Program-made: the position numbers and the translations under genes
Assembly: GCA_018287875.1 (NCBI GenBank)
Contig: JAGVVL010000002.1
Coordinates: 7,688,001-7,752,000, forward strand
Direction: 5' to 3'
Length of the DNA stretch: 64,000 bases
Origin: Nigrospora sphaerica
Taxonomy: Eukaryota > Ascomycota > Sordariomycetes > Amphisphaeriales > Apiosporaceae
Notes under the pieces: model-generated
Told to the model about the DNA's origin: nothing
The model's input: the letters and a program-made list of their open reading frames with translations, nothing else
Database searches by the model: none
Shown: positions 12,233 through 27,227 of the stretch, one piece after another
Layout: each line of letters begins with the position of its first letter
How positions within the stretch are numbered: position 1 is the first letter of the stretch

Positions 12233-15076
12233 GGTGCTCGTGCCGCACTTGGCAGTCTGGCCGGCAGTGCGTATGCAGGTAAGTATTTCTGATGAGATGG
12301 TAAGTATGGCGGGGACAGCGACGGCAGCGGAAGGGGAGGGACGTACAAAAAGAGGGAGGGCACCGTGAGGGTGGAGGGTGGATGGAAGAAGTGAGAAATG
12401 AAGAAAGCCCACGTCAGCACTATACGGGTGGTGGGCTTGAAAGATGAAAATATGGAAGTTGGTCAGGTCGCGGATGAGCGATGTGGTTGACTTGCGCCGC
12501 CTAGATGAATGAACGGGTCGGACAATGGCGGCGGCGACAGGACCGGAGTCGACCGAGGATGCGTAGAAGCCGGATGCAGACAATAAGCAGAAAGGCGCAG
12601 ATGGGCCACAAGCGTCTCCCGCGACGAGCGCTGCCGGACGCGGCACCCAAGGCCGAACGGACAAAAGGCCGGCCGGCGACGTTGGCAGCGATGTGACTTG
12701 AATGTTAAACGGCGGACTACCCGGACATGGATAAGCGGTACACGGCCTGTGGCTTGGGGCCGGCGTGCTGTCTCGTTGCGATGGCGAGGAGGACGTGGGT
12801 GCGGCGGCGCTCAAAGAAACGGCTGGAATGCGGGTTGCTGCATCGGGTCAAGGGCTCGCAGTTTGGTTATGTTTGCTATGGGCAGACGTACTGCAACCAC
12901 CGTCGTGGACATGTCACTACGGCAATTTTGATACTCTCATTGTTTCCTGCGCCTGGGAATGCGGCCGCTGCTCGTCGCGTCCGGAAGCCCGCGTCACAAT
13001 AGGCGCGTTCGGAGGCAGTGGAGCCTTTGGGGAGCCGCGACCAGTCTGAATGAAGGTTGATGGATATGATTGACAAAGACACGTGACTACGGACGGACAG
13101 GCTTTGGTGTGTGCGTGTGCGTGTGTGTGGGATTGAGAGAACCCTGCAGTCTGGACGGCGAGTCTGTCGTGGTCAAATTGTCTCCGATGGGGTGATGTGC
13201 GACGGGGTGCCTGGCAGTTTGGAGGAAACTGGAATTAGTCGGAGAGAAGCTTGGGGGCCAGAACGCGGGCCAGCCCAGCCGTAGCCCTGTTATTAGCAAA
13301 TGGGCTACAAAACCTCATCCATCCATGGGATCTAACCTGGGCAGTCAGGGCTCCGGCTGCCAGTTGCCCGTCCCGCTTCGAGTCCATCTCAGGACTGGAG
13401 GCTCCACACTCCCTCGCTACACCCCACGCAGCCCATATTGGTAGTCCCCCTCCAGGCCCCAATAGGTGCCCAGACTACCTAGGTATGCAGGTAGCAGTGG
13501 ATGGATTCGGAAGTTGCAGTCGGGCAACCGCGGCCAGTTGGCCCTCCACGGTACCAAGCATGCGTTGACGACAACAGACGAGATGGATCTGCTTGGTGGT
13601 TGCCACACGTCCATCTATCCATCCCATGAATGCCATGGAAGACCAACTCTGAGAGCCAATGCGGCTTCTTTGCTCACGCTGCGCCTTGCCACTCGACGAA
13701 TACGAAGGGCGGCAGCCCGCAAGCATGGCGGACCATCCCGGTAGCCTTCCAAGTACGTGCCCAGTTCTGCGGAAAGGACACGCCTTCAAGTCGGTAGCGG
13801 TACCGTAGGTGAAACGTTCCTTGCCCGCCCAGAATGCAGGTAGCCATTGCTGTAGAGAAAAGTTCTCGTGGTTAAGTACAATCTATTTACCTAGGGTGAA
13901 GGCGCACCGACTCACACTTACGATGCGTGTACAGGCCTGGAACGAGGAGGTGCAAGTGCCTATCGTAAGTCCTTTCCATACCTTCCATACCGAGATAACC
14001 GCATAGTTGTATACTCTGACCGTCCGTGGATTCGTGCCATGGCGCGCCGTGCCTAGAGATAGGCATCCCAACAGCCGTGCATCCTTTCAGCGTGATCGCA
14101 CTCTGTCCGGAAGGCGCGCAACTGCCCAAGATGTAGGGAGAAAGGCGGGAGAGAAAAGTCGTTGCAAGTGCCAATCATCGGCTCCGAGCGCTCATTAACC
14201 GGCGCCACGTATGTAAGCAAGTCGGCAGGCAAGATGTGGGTGCTTGTCACCCTGTCGTGCCCGTGTGAGGGCGCGTGGGATTTGCTTTTTTTTGTGCGAT
14301 ATGCCTGTGTACTTCGGCCCGCCAGTGTGTACTTGGTATCCGAGGCTGGTACGCGTCCAACAACGTCCTCGCGCCGATATACAGGCATGGCAGCATACAG
14401 GTAGGAAAGCCGGGGCAGTAGTATGATGTAGAACCCCGCTGCCCCTCTGTCCCCAGCGCCAGCGCTATCAAGATCGTCGGGTGCCGAGATGACGAACGGG
14501 AAGCCCACGGCAGAGAGAGCACAAAGAGGCAGGCACCGGCGGTGAGAATCGACGGCGGCCGGGCACGATGCGCAAGACGTGGAAGCGCATTCGCGGCCTT
14601 TGGAGGGATCCGCCGTTCACATTAATGGGGCCCCTGAAGATCGCTCGCCAACGGTTCGGATCCCATCCCATGGCATTGAATGCTGCTGTTGGCCCGTCGG
14701 CCATGGGCATCAAGCAAGCTTCACGCTTGCACGCTTCGACTTATGGCGGTGGGCCTGTCCGACCGTGGAACCCCACCGCGTTTGTTAGGGATTTGGGTTG
14801 GGTTGACGTCGCCCGGCGCAGATGCGACGATGGCCGGGACGGGCTGAACGCGCATGCATTGCTTAATTACCTCTAGCCGCTCCGCGCGCGCACATCGCCA
14901 GTGCTGTACGCCCACCGGTACCTACCTCGTTCCTTCAAGTAGGACCTGTACCGCTCCTCGCCGTCCACTTGCTTCCTCCCATCCCACTTCCTCCAACCAC
15001 CCGCGACCCTACCCCTCACCCCTCAAAGGCCGCCCGCGAGTATCGAGTAGATCGCATTGCATAGCCCCCCGTCAAC
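12233..15076. other. Long intergenic region (divergent promoters)
   Basis: 2.8 kb between the SUN gene (minus) and the epimerase (plus). None of the overlapping short frames has a recognisable domain. A GT microsatellite-like tract sits near 13108-13130. Recurrent TACCTAGGTA-like words occur near 13480 and 13890. It probably contains both promoters; nothing else supported. Confidence 0.55.
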
Positions 15077-16532
<1,456 letters not shown>

Positions 16533-18778
16533 AGATAAGTTAAACGCTGGTAAGGATCACGAGGTGGGCAATAAAGCGCACGAGCTTTGGGTTTCTGAAG
16601 AAGGCCGCAGCCGCAAAGATGGGTAGATGGGCTCACTCCCAAGTGCAAATAGATATTAAAAAAAAGTACCAATTTGACCTATGGGGCGCGGAATTGCCAG
16701 GGCCGCCGGTGTGCAGAGTATCACAGAAACGAATGTGTACCAAGTATCACATCAATTATGTATATATGCTATGCGTCATCATTGGGGGAGCTTCACTGCC
16801 AAGCCTTCTCGCACTGGAGACTGGCGATCTATAACGACACCTCATACGCGACGGGCCACGGGCCAGCTACCGCCATCACGACCCGTCGAGATTATGTCAT
16901 ATGGGCGGGCGGACACGGAACACGAACGAAGCGTCCTGGGGCAGTCTGGCAGTTTGACAGGACGGGTGGGCTGGGGAGTGGTGGTTCGAAATGGTGAGTG
17001 GGCATCTAGCAAATTGGAGATGGTTTAGGTAACACTGAAGCGCTAGGATTCGAGCGGTGCGGAGCAGGATGCTGGAATTCCCACGCGCTAGAATCTGCCG
17101 TCTCATCTCTGCAGAGTCCCCCACGCATCCTGCCGGAATGGCGACCCATGGGACGGGAGGACTGTGCTGCGCTATACGGAGCATCATCTCATATGCCCGG
17201 GCCTCCTATGGGACCTCGTGGATATTGGGGCTCGGGAGACTTGGGATGCCTCCCGTGTGCGACCTCAGCAGCCGTCGCACCTGTTTGCATCGCACTCCTC
17301 CTCCCTGCTTCTTCCTGTTGGTTATGGGATGGAGGGATGGGTGGCACCATGAGGGCAGGACCACGAGGATATAGAGGACGGGTAAGTGGGCGCATGCCAA
17401 GGCCAGGAACAGGCCACCCCCATTTGTCAGTGAAGACTCGTACCCGGCCTGTCAGCCTGCGTATCCCATCTCGCTTTGTTACCCGATAGATGGGATGGGC
17501 CGGCTTGGGCTAAGAGATGGGTGCCCATGCATGCTAATAACATCCTAGTTAAGCTGAAGCGAAAGTGGAAACCTACAGACTGGATAGGTACCTCTTCTTT
17601 GCCTCATGCAGCTCTGTCAAGCAATCCGACGACGTAGACCACCAATCACGCAGGCGCAAAGCCGCGTAAGCCACGACGAACGGGAGACACTGCCGGCCTT
17701 GGCTGCCACGAGTGCATCCGCGGGCGCCAGCGGGGAGGGCGGCGCAGTCGCCGTCATCGTCGTCGTTCGCTGGCGTCGTTCGCTGGCGCCGTTCGCTGGC
17801 GTCGTTGCCCTCGTAACGCAAGAAGAGCTTGCATGTGTGCGGGAGTGTGTGTGCGCGCGCGCGCTGCGCGACTCGACGGGCAGACGCTTGCGCAACCCCC
17901 GAGGCAGTGCGGCAGGGATCGCCGTGGGTCCTCCCCTAGTCAAGTAAAGTTGGCCATCTCGGCCAGCGGCTGACTGGTCCTCCTCCTCTCCCCGGAAGGA
18001 CGGATGAAGTCTCGCTCGGGGTGGTCCAGGGCTTTAACCACCGGGGCCTCGTCCCTCGTTTGAGGCAACACGACATGACTTGGTGCTAGGGAAGCGCCTG
18101 GCTCCTTCCCAACCCTGGCCCCGCTGGCGTCCTTGACCACTTACCTAAGGTACCTAGCTTTTGCCCCCCCTCCCGAATTGGCACACTAATCCATGATGCC
18201 CATGCATGGCCTACCTACATTACCTAGATGACTATCCCCTACCCGCGCCGCCACGCTGCCTGCATATTGCCCCCCCTGTCTCGTGAACGGCTGCCCGATG
18301 CGAACACGCTTGAGCGCGTTGCCAGTTCTCGTCCTTCTCGTCTTAAGCCCGTCCACGACACTTTGACACCGCGCGTGGTAATCTTCTTCTGATCCCGTAC
18401 TCCCGCGGTTGACGTTTCGCCCGGCCCTTGGCCCGCTTCCGTTTGTTGGCTCGCGCTATATTCCCGCCGACGCTACCTACCCTGTCTGTTCCATTGCCGC
18501 CCGCTTGATCGACGGCCGGCGGCATCCTGTCGACCACTCCTGGACGCACAGCATCGGGGGGCTAAATCCACCACGAGGCTGTGAGATGCGCGGCGCCGCT
18601 GGGCTTTAACTGCCTGCTAGGCGCATTGTTGCTTCTTGACGGCTGCTGGCCTACTTGTTGGTCTCTGTCGACTCTTCGCGGGCTTCGCTCCCCCCCACTC
18701 AAGTTCACACGCTCGTTGCCTTACTCACCCATCATCGCAACTACCCGGGACCGGCAACGGGGGGGCCGCTCGTAAGCC
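16533..18778. other. Intergenic region
   Basis: 2.2 kb with no supported gene. It contains a short tandem repeat of a 13-nt unit (CGTCGTTCGCTGG, about 3.5 copies, near 17758-17806) and C/T-rich sequence just upstream of the ankyrin-type gene, probably its leader. Confidence 0.55.
17758..17806. repeat. 13-nt tandem repeat, about 3.5 copies
   Basis: Direct repetition of CGTCGTTCGCTGG with one C/T difference in the third unit. It is a simple minisatellite in intergenic DNA with no coding implication seen. Confidence 0.6.
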
Positions 18779-21700
18779 ATGCCCGGTGTCATTGCCGACA
18801 TGGCATCCATCACGTCTCAGGACATCCGGCAGAGCCGCCTCCGCGACCTCGGCCATGAATGGGGGCTGGATTCGCCCGTGCTTCCTACGACGTTGACCCG
18901 CCCCGACACGGCCCCGTCGTATCAGACTGACGAGGATGAACAGGCTGCCGAAGAGCTCTTGCGGCGGCAGCGCGTGATAGAAACGCAGCAAGCACACTCC
19001 AAACACAATCTGTCAAGGGCCTTTACGACGAAAAAGAAGTCTTGGGAGTACAAGGAGATCTACAACGCCCTTGTATCGCATGTCACTAACCACGGATCGC
19101 CCGGCGTGGCCGAGGCTCTCATCACAAAGCTGAATGTGGTCGGCGGCAATGTCAACCTGTCCCAGAAAAGTCGAACCAGCTTGCTCACCCGTAGGAAAAG
19201 CTTGGATCTGTCCGAGCGGAGCCAGGTCCTGCAAAAGGCCGTCGAAAACCGACACAAGGAGATGGTTGAGGTGTTATTGCCCTTTGCGGATGCGCTGAGC
19301 CTGGACACGGCCCTACCGGTAGCCATGCGGAACCACGATTTGTTCATTGTCGAGCTTCTGCTCCGATACGGCGCCGGCGTGGCGCAGACGGCCGAAGGCC
19401 TGGAAGCCTTCCGGCATGCATGCGCTCTGGGTGGAAGTGCCGATCTGGTTGCGCTGGTGCTGTCATCGGACGGGCACCCGAGCGTTGATTGGGTTTCTCA
19501 GTGCATGGTCGAAGCAGCCAGGGCCGGATGCTTGGACACGGTCGTGGCTCTCAGCCAATCCATCGCTGATGGCAACCACGACAACGCGGCAGCTCTGAAG
19601 GCGGCCGTGGGGCTCGGAAGGAGGGACGTCGCCCTGGCAGTGATACTAGGGAGCCACCCGCCCGGCCCCGTCGGTCTCAACGAAGCCTTCGACCAGCTGA
19701 TGGGTGCCGAAAACATCAACCCGAATGACAAGATTGCCATGGCCGAGGTTCTGCTTTGCGCAGGTGCCCAGGGTGACGCCACCGCAAAGGCTCTGGTTCA
19801 GGCCTGTACCACCGACTACATGGACATGATCTACCTCCTCGTCCAGTACGGCACATCCATCGAGTTCCAGGACGCGGCGGCCGTCCGAAGGATTGTGTCC
19901 AATGCGAAAATGGACCAGGCCGAGATCGTGCTGAACGGAAGCTCGCGTCTGACGGAAAAGCAGGCCTCTGAATGCGTGGCGCTCCTGCCCAAGAAGATGC
20001 GGTTTGAGGACCGGTACACGTTATTAACTCATTTACTCCGCCAGGGTGCCCACGGAACGCCCTTGGCCGAGGTTTTGGTCGACGTAGCTGATGCGGGCGA
20101 CATGGAGGCCGCTAAACTGCTCGTCACGCCGCACTTTCCTGGTAAGGTGGTGGGCAACAAGAGCGTCAAGAGCGGTCCCAGGAGCATGGTGTTTGAGAGT
20201 CATGCCGTAGCCTCCACCGACCACAAAGGCGCGCTCGCTCTGCAGCTGGCGGTCAAAAATCGCAACGTGCCCATTTGCAAGCTTATACTGGTCAACCAGC
20301 CGCCGGGGAAAGACGCACTGGCTCAGGTTTTCCCCAGCGTGAGGAATCTGCCCAAAATGGAGCGGCATCTACTGACCGAGGCCTTCGTGACGGCCGGGGT
20401 CGCCGGCCCTTCGGTACACGCCGCGCTGCAGAATGTTGTCGACGAGCTTCCGCCCCATCGCGACGACCGCCTCGTCTCCATCCTATTGCGTGCCAATGCC
20501 GATGTCAACTTCAACGAGGGGGCCGTCATAACCGCGGCCATCTTGCAAAAAGACGCAAGTCTGCTGGCCCGCTTGCTGAAGAACCATCCCAAGCCTGAGA
20601 TTGCGGCCAAGGCACTCCCCAAGGCCATGGCGGTAAATCACCCGGACAAGCGATCGCAGATGGTTTCCCTTCTTCTCGGCGCTGGAGCGGCGCATAACAG
20701 TTTGGAGGTGTCTGCTGCCCTCAGCAAACTGCTCCAAGTACAGCCCATCGACAAGAGCCTTCTTCGCACTCTCCTACAGCAAGGCAACGCCGACGTCAAT
20801 GCGAACGACGGCTTTGCCCTTGTATCCGCCCTCCATGATTCCGACCCCGAGGTGCTCGCTTCTGTCCTGGAGCTGGGCCGCCCTAGTACGGAGACGCTGG
20901 AGAAGGGCCTCGAAAACATTGGCAAACTCCCAACTAGCGCAGTAAAGGCTGAAAAACTCGATGCTCTGCTGCGGCGAATCGAGTCGCCTGAGATGGTGAA
21001 CAATTTGCTCATTGAGGAGGTTCTTGCTGTGCTCCAGGATGCGCCCGAGACACGAACGCTGGTTGTCGTGAAGACGCTCTTAACCCATGGCGCCGACGTC
21101 AATGCCAACAACGGAGAGGCTCTGTGCCGGGCCACTGCGGCAGCGAACGAGGCCCTGGTGGATCTCCTCTTTGCTGCCAACCCCAACCCCCGTTCTCTCT
21201 CTTTCGCCATGCCGCACGCATTGCGGATTCAAGACCTCATGGACCGTCTTACGTTTGCCCAGAGGATATTGGAAAGCGGAATTCCGCCGAACGAGGTCAA
21301 CCGAGCGTTGGTGTTTGCCGTCAACACATACCCCAACGACATCCCGCTCATCAATGCATTGCTATCCTACGCCGACACCGATGACGGCACGGCCTTGCTC
21401 GAGGCCATTAGGAAGGAAAACCAAGACCTGGTCGAGCTCATGCTTGTCAAGAAGAAGTTCACGCCCGAAATCCTCAACAACGGCTTTATGCAGGCGACCA
21501 GGGGGAAGAACAGGAGGACACGCAGCATATCGTGCAGGAGCCTCCTTACGGCGGGCGCGTCGGGTGACGTTGTGTCGGACGCTCTGCTAGCAGCAGCTAC
21601 AGATGGAGACCTGGAGTTGGGGGCCATCCTGGTCCAGAACGGTGTCGATGTTGACCACAAGGGCGGCCAAGCAGTCGTGGAGGCCAGCAAGGCCGGGGCG

Positions 21701-24400
21701 ATCGACGTGCTCGGCATGCTTCTGGGCGAGAACTCCAAGGTCACGCAGGCAACTCTCCAGCGCGGTTTCCAGGCCGCTACTGAATTGTCAGACCTGAATA
21801 AGCGCGCCGAGGTCTTCCGGCTATTACTCCAACAAGGCGTCAGCGGTGAGGTGGTTGACGCGGAGCTTGTGTCGGCAGGGCGTTACGGTGCTAGCGGGGC
21901 CGAACTTGTCCGGCTTCTTCTATTTCACGGCGCCAGTCCGGACTACAACCACGGCGAGGTTGTCGAAAAGGCCACCAAGAGCGCCTTTCTGGACAATCTA
22001 TCTATGCTACTCGGTATCACGGAGGTGGGCGGGAAGCAAAAGAAGCCGTCGTCGGCTACGCTCGTCCGGGCCTTGGATGCCTGCTGGCCTCTCAGCAGGG
22101 ACACTCGCTTTACTGTGATGGAATGGATTTTCAAGGCCGGCAAGCCAGTACCGAACGCGGTTCATGACGCCCTCACCAAGGCCATCAACGAAGAAGATCC
22201 CGAGGAGAGACTCATTCAGCTCCTCATGACCCACCGAGCGTCCCCCACGGCCAACAGCTGCCAGGCCTTGATCGATGCCGCGCGGTTTCTCCCTCTTTCG
22301 ACATTTACGAGCGTTGCCGAGTCCAAAATTACCCCCGAAGAGGCCTCGCTCGTGTTTGCGCAAGCGTTTGCTCCGGCCCATTGCAGTGATTGGCTCTCGG
22401 AGAGGGGTCTGGAGGTGGCTCGATGCCTTCTCAAGAAGGGTGCCTGCGGAGAGGGGGTTGGCTCGGCTTTTGCTGCCGTGCTCGGCATGTACGCCGCCAG
22501 TCCAGGGCACCTGCAGCAAAATTTCATGGAGCTCCTGCTTAAGTACGACGCCGAGATCAACCACAATCACGGAGAGGCCCTGCAAGTGGCCGCTTCACAA
22601 GGACATCCCGACTTAGTGTGCCGGCTGCTCCAGGAGAAGCCGAATGTCGAAGCGCTTACACTGGCGTTCCCTCAGATATTCAGCGATGGCGTTTCGGAAG
22701 ATGCCGCGCTCGAACTAATCACATTATTTACTGAGCACGGCGAGGGCGAGGACCGGCTGGACGTCATGTTCAGCTACCCCAACGCCGAGCCGGTCCTGGC
22801 GAGGGCGCTGTCCCACTTCCCTCGGTCCACCAAGATTTTGCAGGCCTTGCTGGATGCGGGATACTACCACGAGCAGATGACGACGTGCCGAGTGACGACC
22901 GAAGTGGGGGAAGATGAGCAGGTCACACTGTTGGTGTGGGCGCTGGCACAGCCGCAAAAGAAGATCAGCAGCGGCGTAATAAACCTGCTGATTGAACGAG
23001 GAGGTAAGTTGAGTCGCTTGTGAAACACGGTGTGGACGTCGTCGGACTGACTGTGCCGTTCAGCCAAGGTTAACTTCGAGACGCGTGTCACCCGCGTCAC
23101 GCCGCTGATGCTCGCCATTGAATCCCGACGCCAAGACATTGTCAAGTCCTTGCTGCTGGCGGGCGCCGAGGTTGACGTGACGGATGCCATGGGGCGATCG
23201 CCGCTGTCAATGGCCTCTGGCGTGGGGGGCGAGCTGGCCATCACCATGATGTCCAACCTCCTGGCGGCGGGTGCGTCGCGCAACGACGGCTCGCTGCACA
23301 ACGCTGCCCGCGAACTGAATCTGCAGGCCATGCAGATCCTGGTCGAGTACCGGCACGAACCCGACTTCCCCAGCCCTCAGCACGGCGGGCGCAGTGCCCT
23401 GGGCGAGTTGTGCCTGCACGCGGCCGACACGGGCGAGATCACGGCCCTCCGCGAGAAGACAATGGAAAAGTGCATCACGTTCCTCCTGCAGGATTCGGAC
23501 ATCTCACTGCAGTCGGACGGCAAGTCGGTCCTCCTGCTGGCGCTCGAGTCGGCCGACGCCGTGGCGACGACCAAGGTGCTCCTGCGGGCGGACATGTGGA
23601 AATACATCAACAAGCCCTTCAACCAGTACACGGACGGGAAGTTCACCTACTCGCCCACGCAATACGTGGCGCGGGTTCTGCCTCGGACAGACGTCAGTGA
23701 GCAGCTCCTGACGCTACTGAAGGCCAACCGGGGCACCGATGTCTACTACGCCAACTCGGGCCCGCAGCCCGAGGACGCCGTGGGCATGCCGTCGCACATC
23801 CAAGCCGAGGAGCAAGAACGCAAAGCGCGGCTGGAGCGCATAGCGCGGGAGAATGAAGACCACGCCATCATGGTGGCGCGGCAGAAGGAGCTGGCGGCGG
23901 TGCAGTCGCGCATCTGGGCGGAACAGGCCGAGATCGAGGATGCACGGAAAAAACGGGCGCAGACCAGCGAGATGGCCGCCATGCAGGAGCGGGCGCGGGT
24001 CGAAGAAGAACTCTTCAACAAGACGCTCCAGCAGCAGCGGGCCAAACAGCAGCTGGAAGTGATGCACCAGCAGAAACTGACCGAGGCCAGCATCCAGCGG
24101 TCGCGACGGGTGGGCGAGGCCGAGCTGGCCGTGGAGACGCAGCGACAGAGCCGCATGCTCGGATGGGAGCGCGACCTGGGCAACGAGAGGGTGGGCAACG
24201 CGACGCAGATGAGCAACATCAAACTGCGCGAACGGGAGGAGCTGGACCGCATCGACGCCGAGGCCGACGACCGGTTCAAGGCGAGGCTCCGCGAACAGAA
24301 AAAACTGGTCGAGAGCCAGAACAATCTTGCGACCAATCTAGGGAACCAGGGCCCGGCAGGGCGGCGGCAAATTGGGTACGTCACGGGGGAGTTGGACTAG
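18779..24400 (+). CDS. Giant ankyrin-repeat-type protein, 1853 residues
   Basis: Two exons, 18779-23003 and 23064-24400, joined by a 60-bp intron (GTAAGT...CAG, phase 1) that falls inside a repeat: the exon 1 end LLIERG continues into AKVNFETRVTRVTPLMLAI. Most of the protein is built of divergent helical repeats with ankyrin spacing, recognisable by recurring phrases such as LLLxxGAxVNxNxGxAL, VELLLRYGAG and LLxAGAxGDVVSDALLAAA. Canonical TPLMLAI/GRSPLSMA signatures appear only in the last repeats after the intron (about residues 1415-1480). The C-terminal 200 residues form a charged Glu/Gln/Arg-rich coiled coil (about 1630-1830) full of heptads. The role is unknown; such proteins are usually scaffolds. 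The start could also be the second Met at 18800. No nearby operon-like partner is evident. Confidence 0.88.
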
Positions 24401-26359
24401 GTCAGCGATATGTACTTTATTTTTAATCTTGAATCAGATTCCAGCGCAACCCCTCTACCAGGGGGTGATGCCGAGGGAAGCACCCACATCTACGTCTTCC
24501 GGAAATCCCTGGTTAGCTTGGTAGGTCACCATATTCCCCTACGCAGAGAAGGAACGTGCCGATGGCAACCACAAGCTGGCGGCACCTGTGCTGGGTACTT
24601 GAAGTTCTCTTATTGCTTGACGGGCTCTTCGCAACCCGCTACCTCTCCCGCCGGTGTCCACCGGTCACACCACTCATCACCCCGCCTCGCCAGCAGGGAA
24701 AATCATAGACAGGCTCTCGGCTCGTGTTCTCTTTCGCCTCGGGACGAAGGTACGCCCAGGGGACGAAGCTAGCTCGAGATTTCTCGCAAAGTTGCCCAAC
24801 TGCAAGGGCTCGGACAGTGCTGGAATTGTGCGCCTTTGCGCTTTGGATACGGGACGAAAGCCAAAAACCCCAGAAGGTTTCCAGAGACAGCAGCTGAGTT
24901 CCAGCTGGCTCTGGCCAAGCGGGCGAGACCAAGTACTAAGCATTCGCTACGCCTAGGCTTTCCATGGTTCCTAAGCAACCCCCCCCCTGTCCTGGACGGC
25001 CCTACCCCAACGACGCCTATCGGAGATACCTCCAAGAGAGAGCAGCCACATGTCGTTCGCCGTCCAGGAGCAAACCGTGCCGTGCGAAGAAGAGCAGGCG
25101 AAGTGACGACCCAAGAAGGGCCGTAAGTGTACGCCTTCTCCCGTCTTTTTCTTTTTACGTGGCGACGCCACCCACGGCCGCGATACGTGCGGCCCGCAGC
25201 CAAACGCCCAAGTTCGAAATCATAACCACCTTCTTGGCCTTCGATTCCCACAGGTGACCGGCGTGTTACCTAAATATCTGGTAGTGCTTCATTGCTCGTC
25301 CCATCAGCCAGCCCGATGGCCTTTCTGGACCCTTCGCGTACATCCGGGGTATGAGATCCAGCCCGACGGCTGCTACCGAGCGACAAGTATTCACACCAAA
25401 TGCCCACTGCTAACTTTATTTTTCAAGGCAACCCGGAAGAGGCTTACGCCTCGGCAGTGAATGTCACCATGCCCCGCCCTACTCCTCCTTTTCCTATCCC
25501 TTTTCCCGCAATGCGTTGAACACGGCTCTCTACTGGGCCCGACCTACGATCCACAATACGCCGTTTGGATCGCTGCTCCTATCTGGGTGCCATTAATCCA
25601 AAACGATCAGCTCGAGATCGTAATTGCCCGTTCGGCCGTTGTTGTCTCTGGATGGCACCTATCGACACCCTTACGGCCCATGTCTCCAGCCGTGTCACTC
25701 GTTCTCCCGGACGCCAGCATCCGGCCGGATTCCACGGTTGCGTCTCAAGACGGTAGGACCAGGGAACCGGATGCCGAAACGACGCTGCCAAAGGTACCGA
25801 ATGGCGTGCGTGAACTTGCCGTCTTTCGGCTGATGGCCAGGGCCTGGACCAGATGAGCGGGTGCCCTTGGCCTCTTCCTAATCAAGCAATTCATACAGAC
25901 TGACCGATTGCCCCCTCCCTTTGTGCATGCTTCGTTGGACGCTACGGAGTCTCGCCAGCCCAAGTAGCCTCCATTTCCCCATCAGATGCCTGACGACGAG
26001 TACGACTTACACGAACGTCGACCGCGGTCTGGACCTCCTTGCCGTGGAGGGGCCGAAGCCGGAGCCGGCCAGTTATGGACCCCGATGGTCTGGGCCACCA
26101 AAGGCAGTCGCAAGTGCTGCGCTTCTGATGCTTCCCACGAGATCCTACGGGGGAAGGATACTTAAGCCCCCCGTCGTACGGCGCCAGAATCATTCTCATC
26201 CTCACCATCCTCACCAGGTCACCGTCACTCAACCCCCTGTGCGAAAACCGCTCTTATCACTCACACGCTTCCACTTCGGCACCGCAAGGATTGATTCGCC
26301 TCGGCACCGTCTTAACGATACTGCCCACTCAACTTTCGACCCCCAAGGATATATCCACC
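24401..26359. other. Intergenic region
   Basis: No gene supported. A 131-codon frame at 25461-25856 starts with a hydrophobic stretch resembling a signal peptide, but it has no conserved features and I leave it uncalled. The last 200 bases are presumably the promoter and leader of the glycine-rich gene. Confidence 0.5.
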
Positions 26360-26855
26360 ATGACCAATCTGCGCGTCCTCGTCGCTCTGCTCCTCACGGC
26401 CCACGCCCTGGGGGCCCCTCTCTCCGGTACCGAGAAACCCCCCGCCGTCCGGCTCGAACCCTCCCGTCTCAAGAAGAACTGCCTGTGGTGCGGTATGTTG
26501 GGCGGTGGAGGAGGCGGAGGAGGAGGCGGCGGCGGAGGCGGAGGAGGAGGAGGATTTGGCGAGGCCACCTTCTGCATCAGCGGCATCGGCGGCGGGGGCG
26601 GCGGGGGCGGCGGGGGCGGCGGCGGGTAAGTCACTATCCTGCTATCTCTCTCTCCCACTCCCGGCAACGGGATGGCTGATGTGCGATTACGCTAGAGGAG
26701 GAGCCTACGGACCAGCGAGTGCCGAGTCGGAGATAACGGGTGTCGAGTCGGAATCGGCAGTCGGTGCTGAGGCGGAAATGGCAGCGGGCGAGCAGTCGGG
26801 GGCCGCGGGGGAGACGGGCAGACGGCCGGGGACCCACTGGAAACGGGGCCTCGGC

Positions 26856-26889
<34 letters not shown>

Positions 26890-26965
26890 GTGGTGGTGGT
26901 GGAGGTGGTGGCGGAGGCGGCTTCGGCGAGGGCGAGGGCGAAATCTGCTTCACCGGGGTTGGGTC

Positions 26966-26997
<32 letters not shown>

Positions 26998-27227
26998 GCG
27001 GCGGCGGCGGCGGATTGCTAAACGGCTTGGGGTGGGGCTACAAGCGCAACTCCGGACCGAAGCCCCGCGCGGCCCCCGACGCCAGCAAGGTTTTCCACAT
27101 CAAGCTGAACGAGCTCGTTCAGTCCGGAGACGACCCGAACAAGCCGGGCACCGAAGTTATCCGCCTCAAGTCGGGCGACGAGATCCGCCACATCCCCAGT
27201 GGTCAGGTTAGAAGATCCTGGAGCTAG
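26360..27227 (+). CDS. Secreted glycine-rich protein with duplicated poly-Gly/Cys module
   Basis: Two exons, 26360-26625 and 26696-27227 (GTAAGT donor, CTAG acceptor, phase 2), giving 265 residues. MTNLRVLVALLLTAHALG is a clear signal peptide, cut before APLSG. The mature protein has two similar modules. Each is a long Gly run followed by GFGE, a short segment with one Cys ([FI]C[IF][ST]G[IV]G), and another Gly run. Module 1 is preceded by a CLWCG pair of cysteines; module 2 by an acidic spacer. The C-terminus (after WGYKRNSGPKPR) is non-repetitive and hydrophilic, containing VFHIKLNELVQSGDDPNK. The family is not recognised. A structural, cell-wall or adhesive extracellular role is only a guess from composition. 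The Gly runs are encoded mainly by GGC/GGA/GGT mixtures, so the residues themselves appear selected, not only the DNA. Confidence 0.75.

Noticed and set aside
25461..25856. 131-codon ORF with a hydrophobic, signal-like start
   Set aside because: The remainder has no cysteine pattern, repeat or conserved motif; insufficient to call a gene.
26505..27020. Poly-Pro ORFs on the minus strand over the glycine-rich gene
   Set aside because: They are the reverse reading of GGN runs; the plus strand has a signal peptide and phase-consistent intron.
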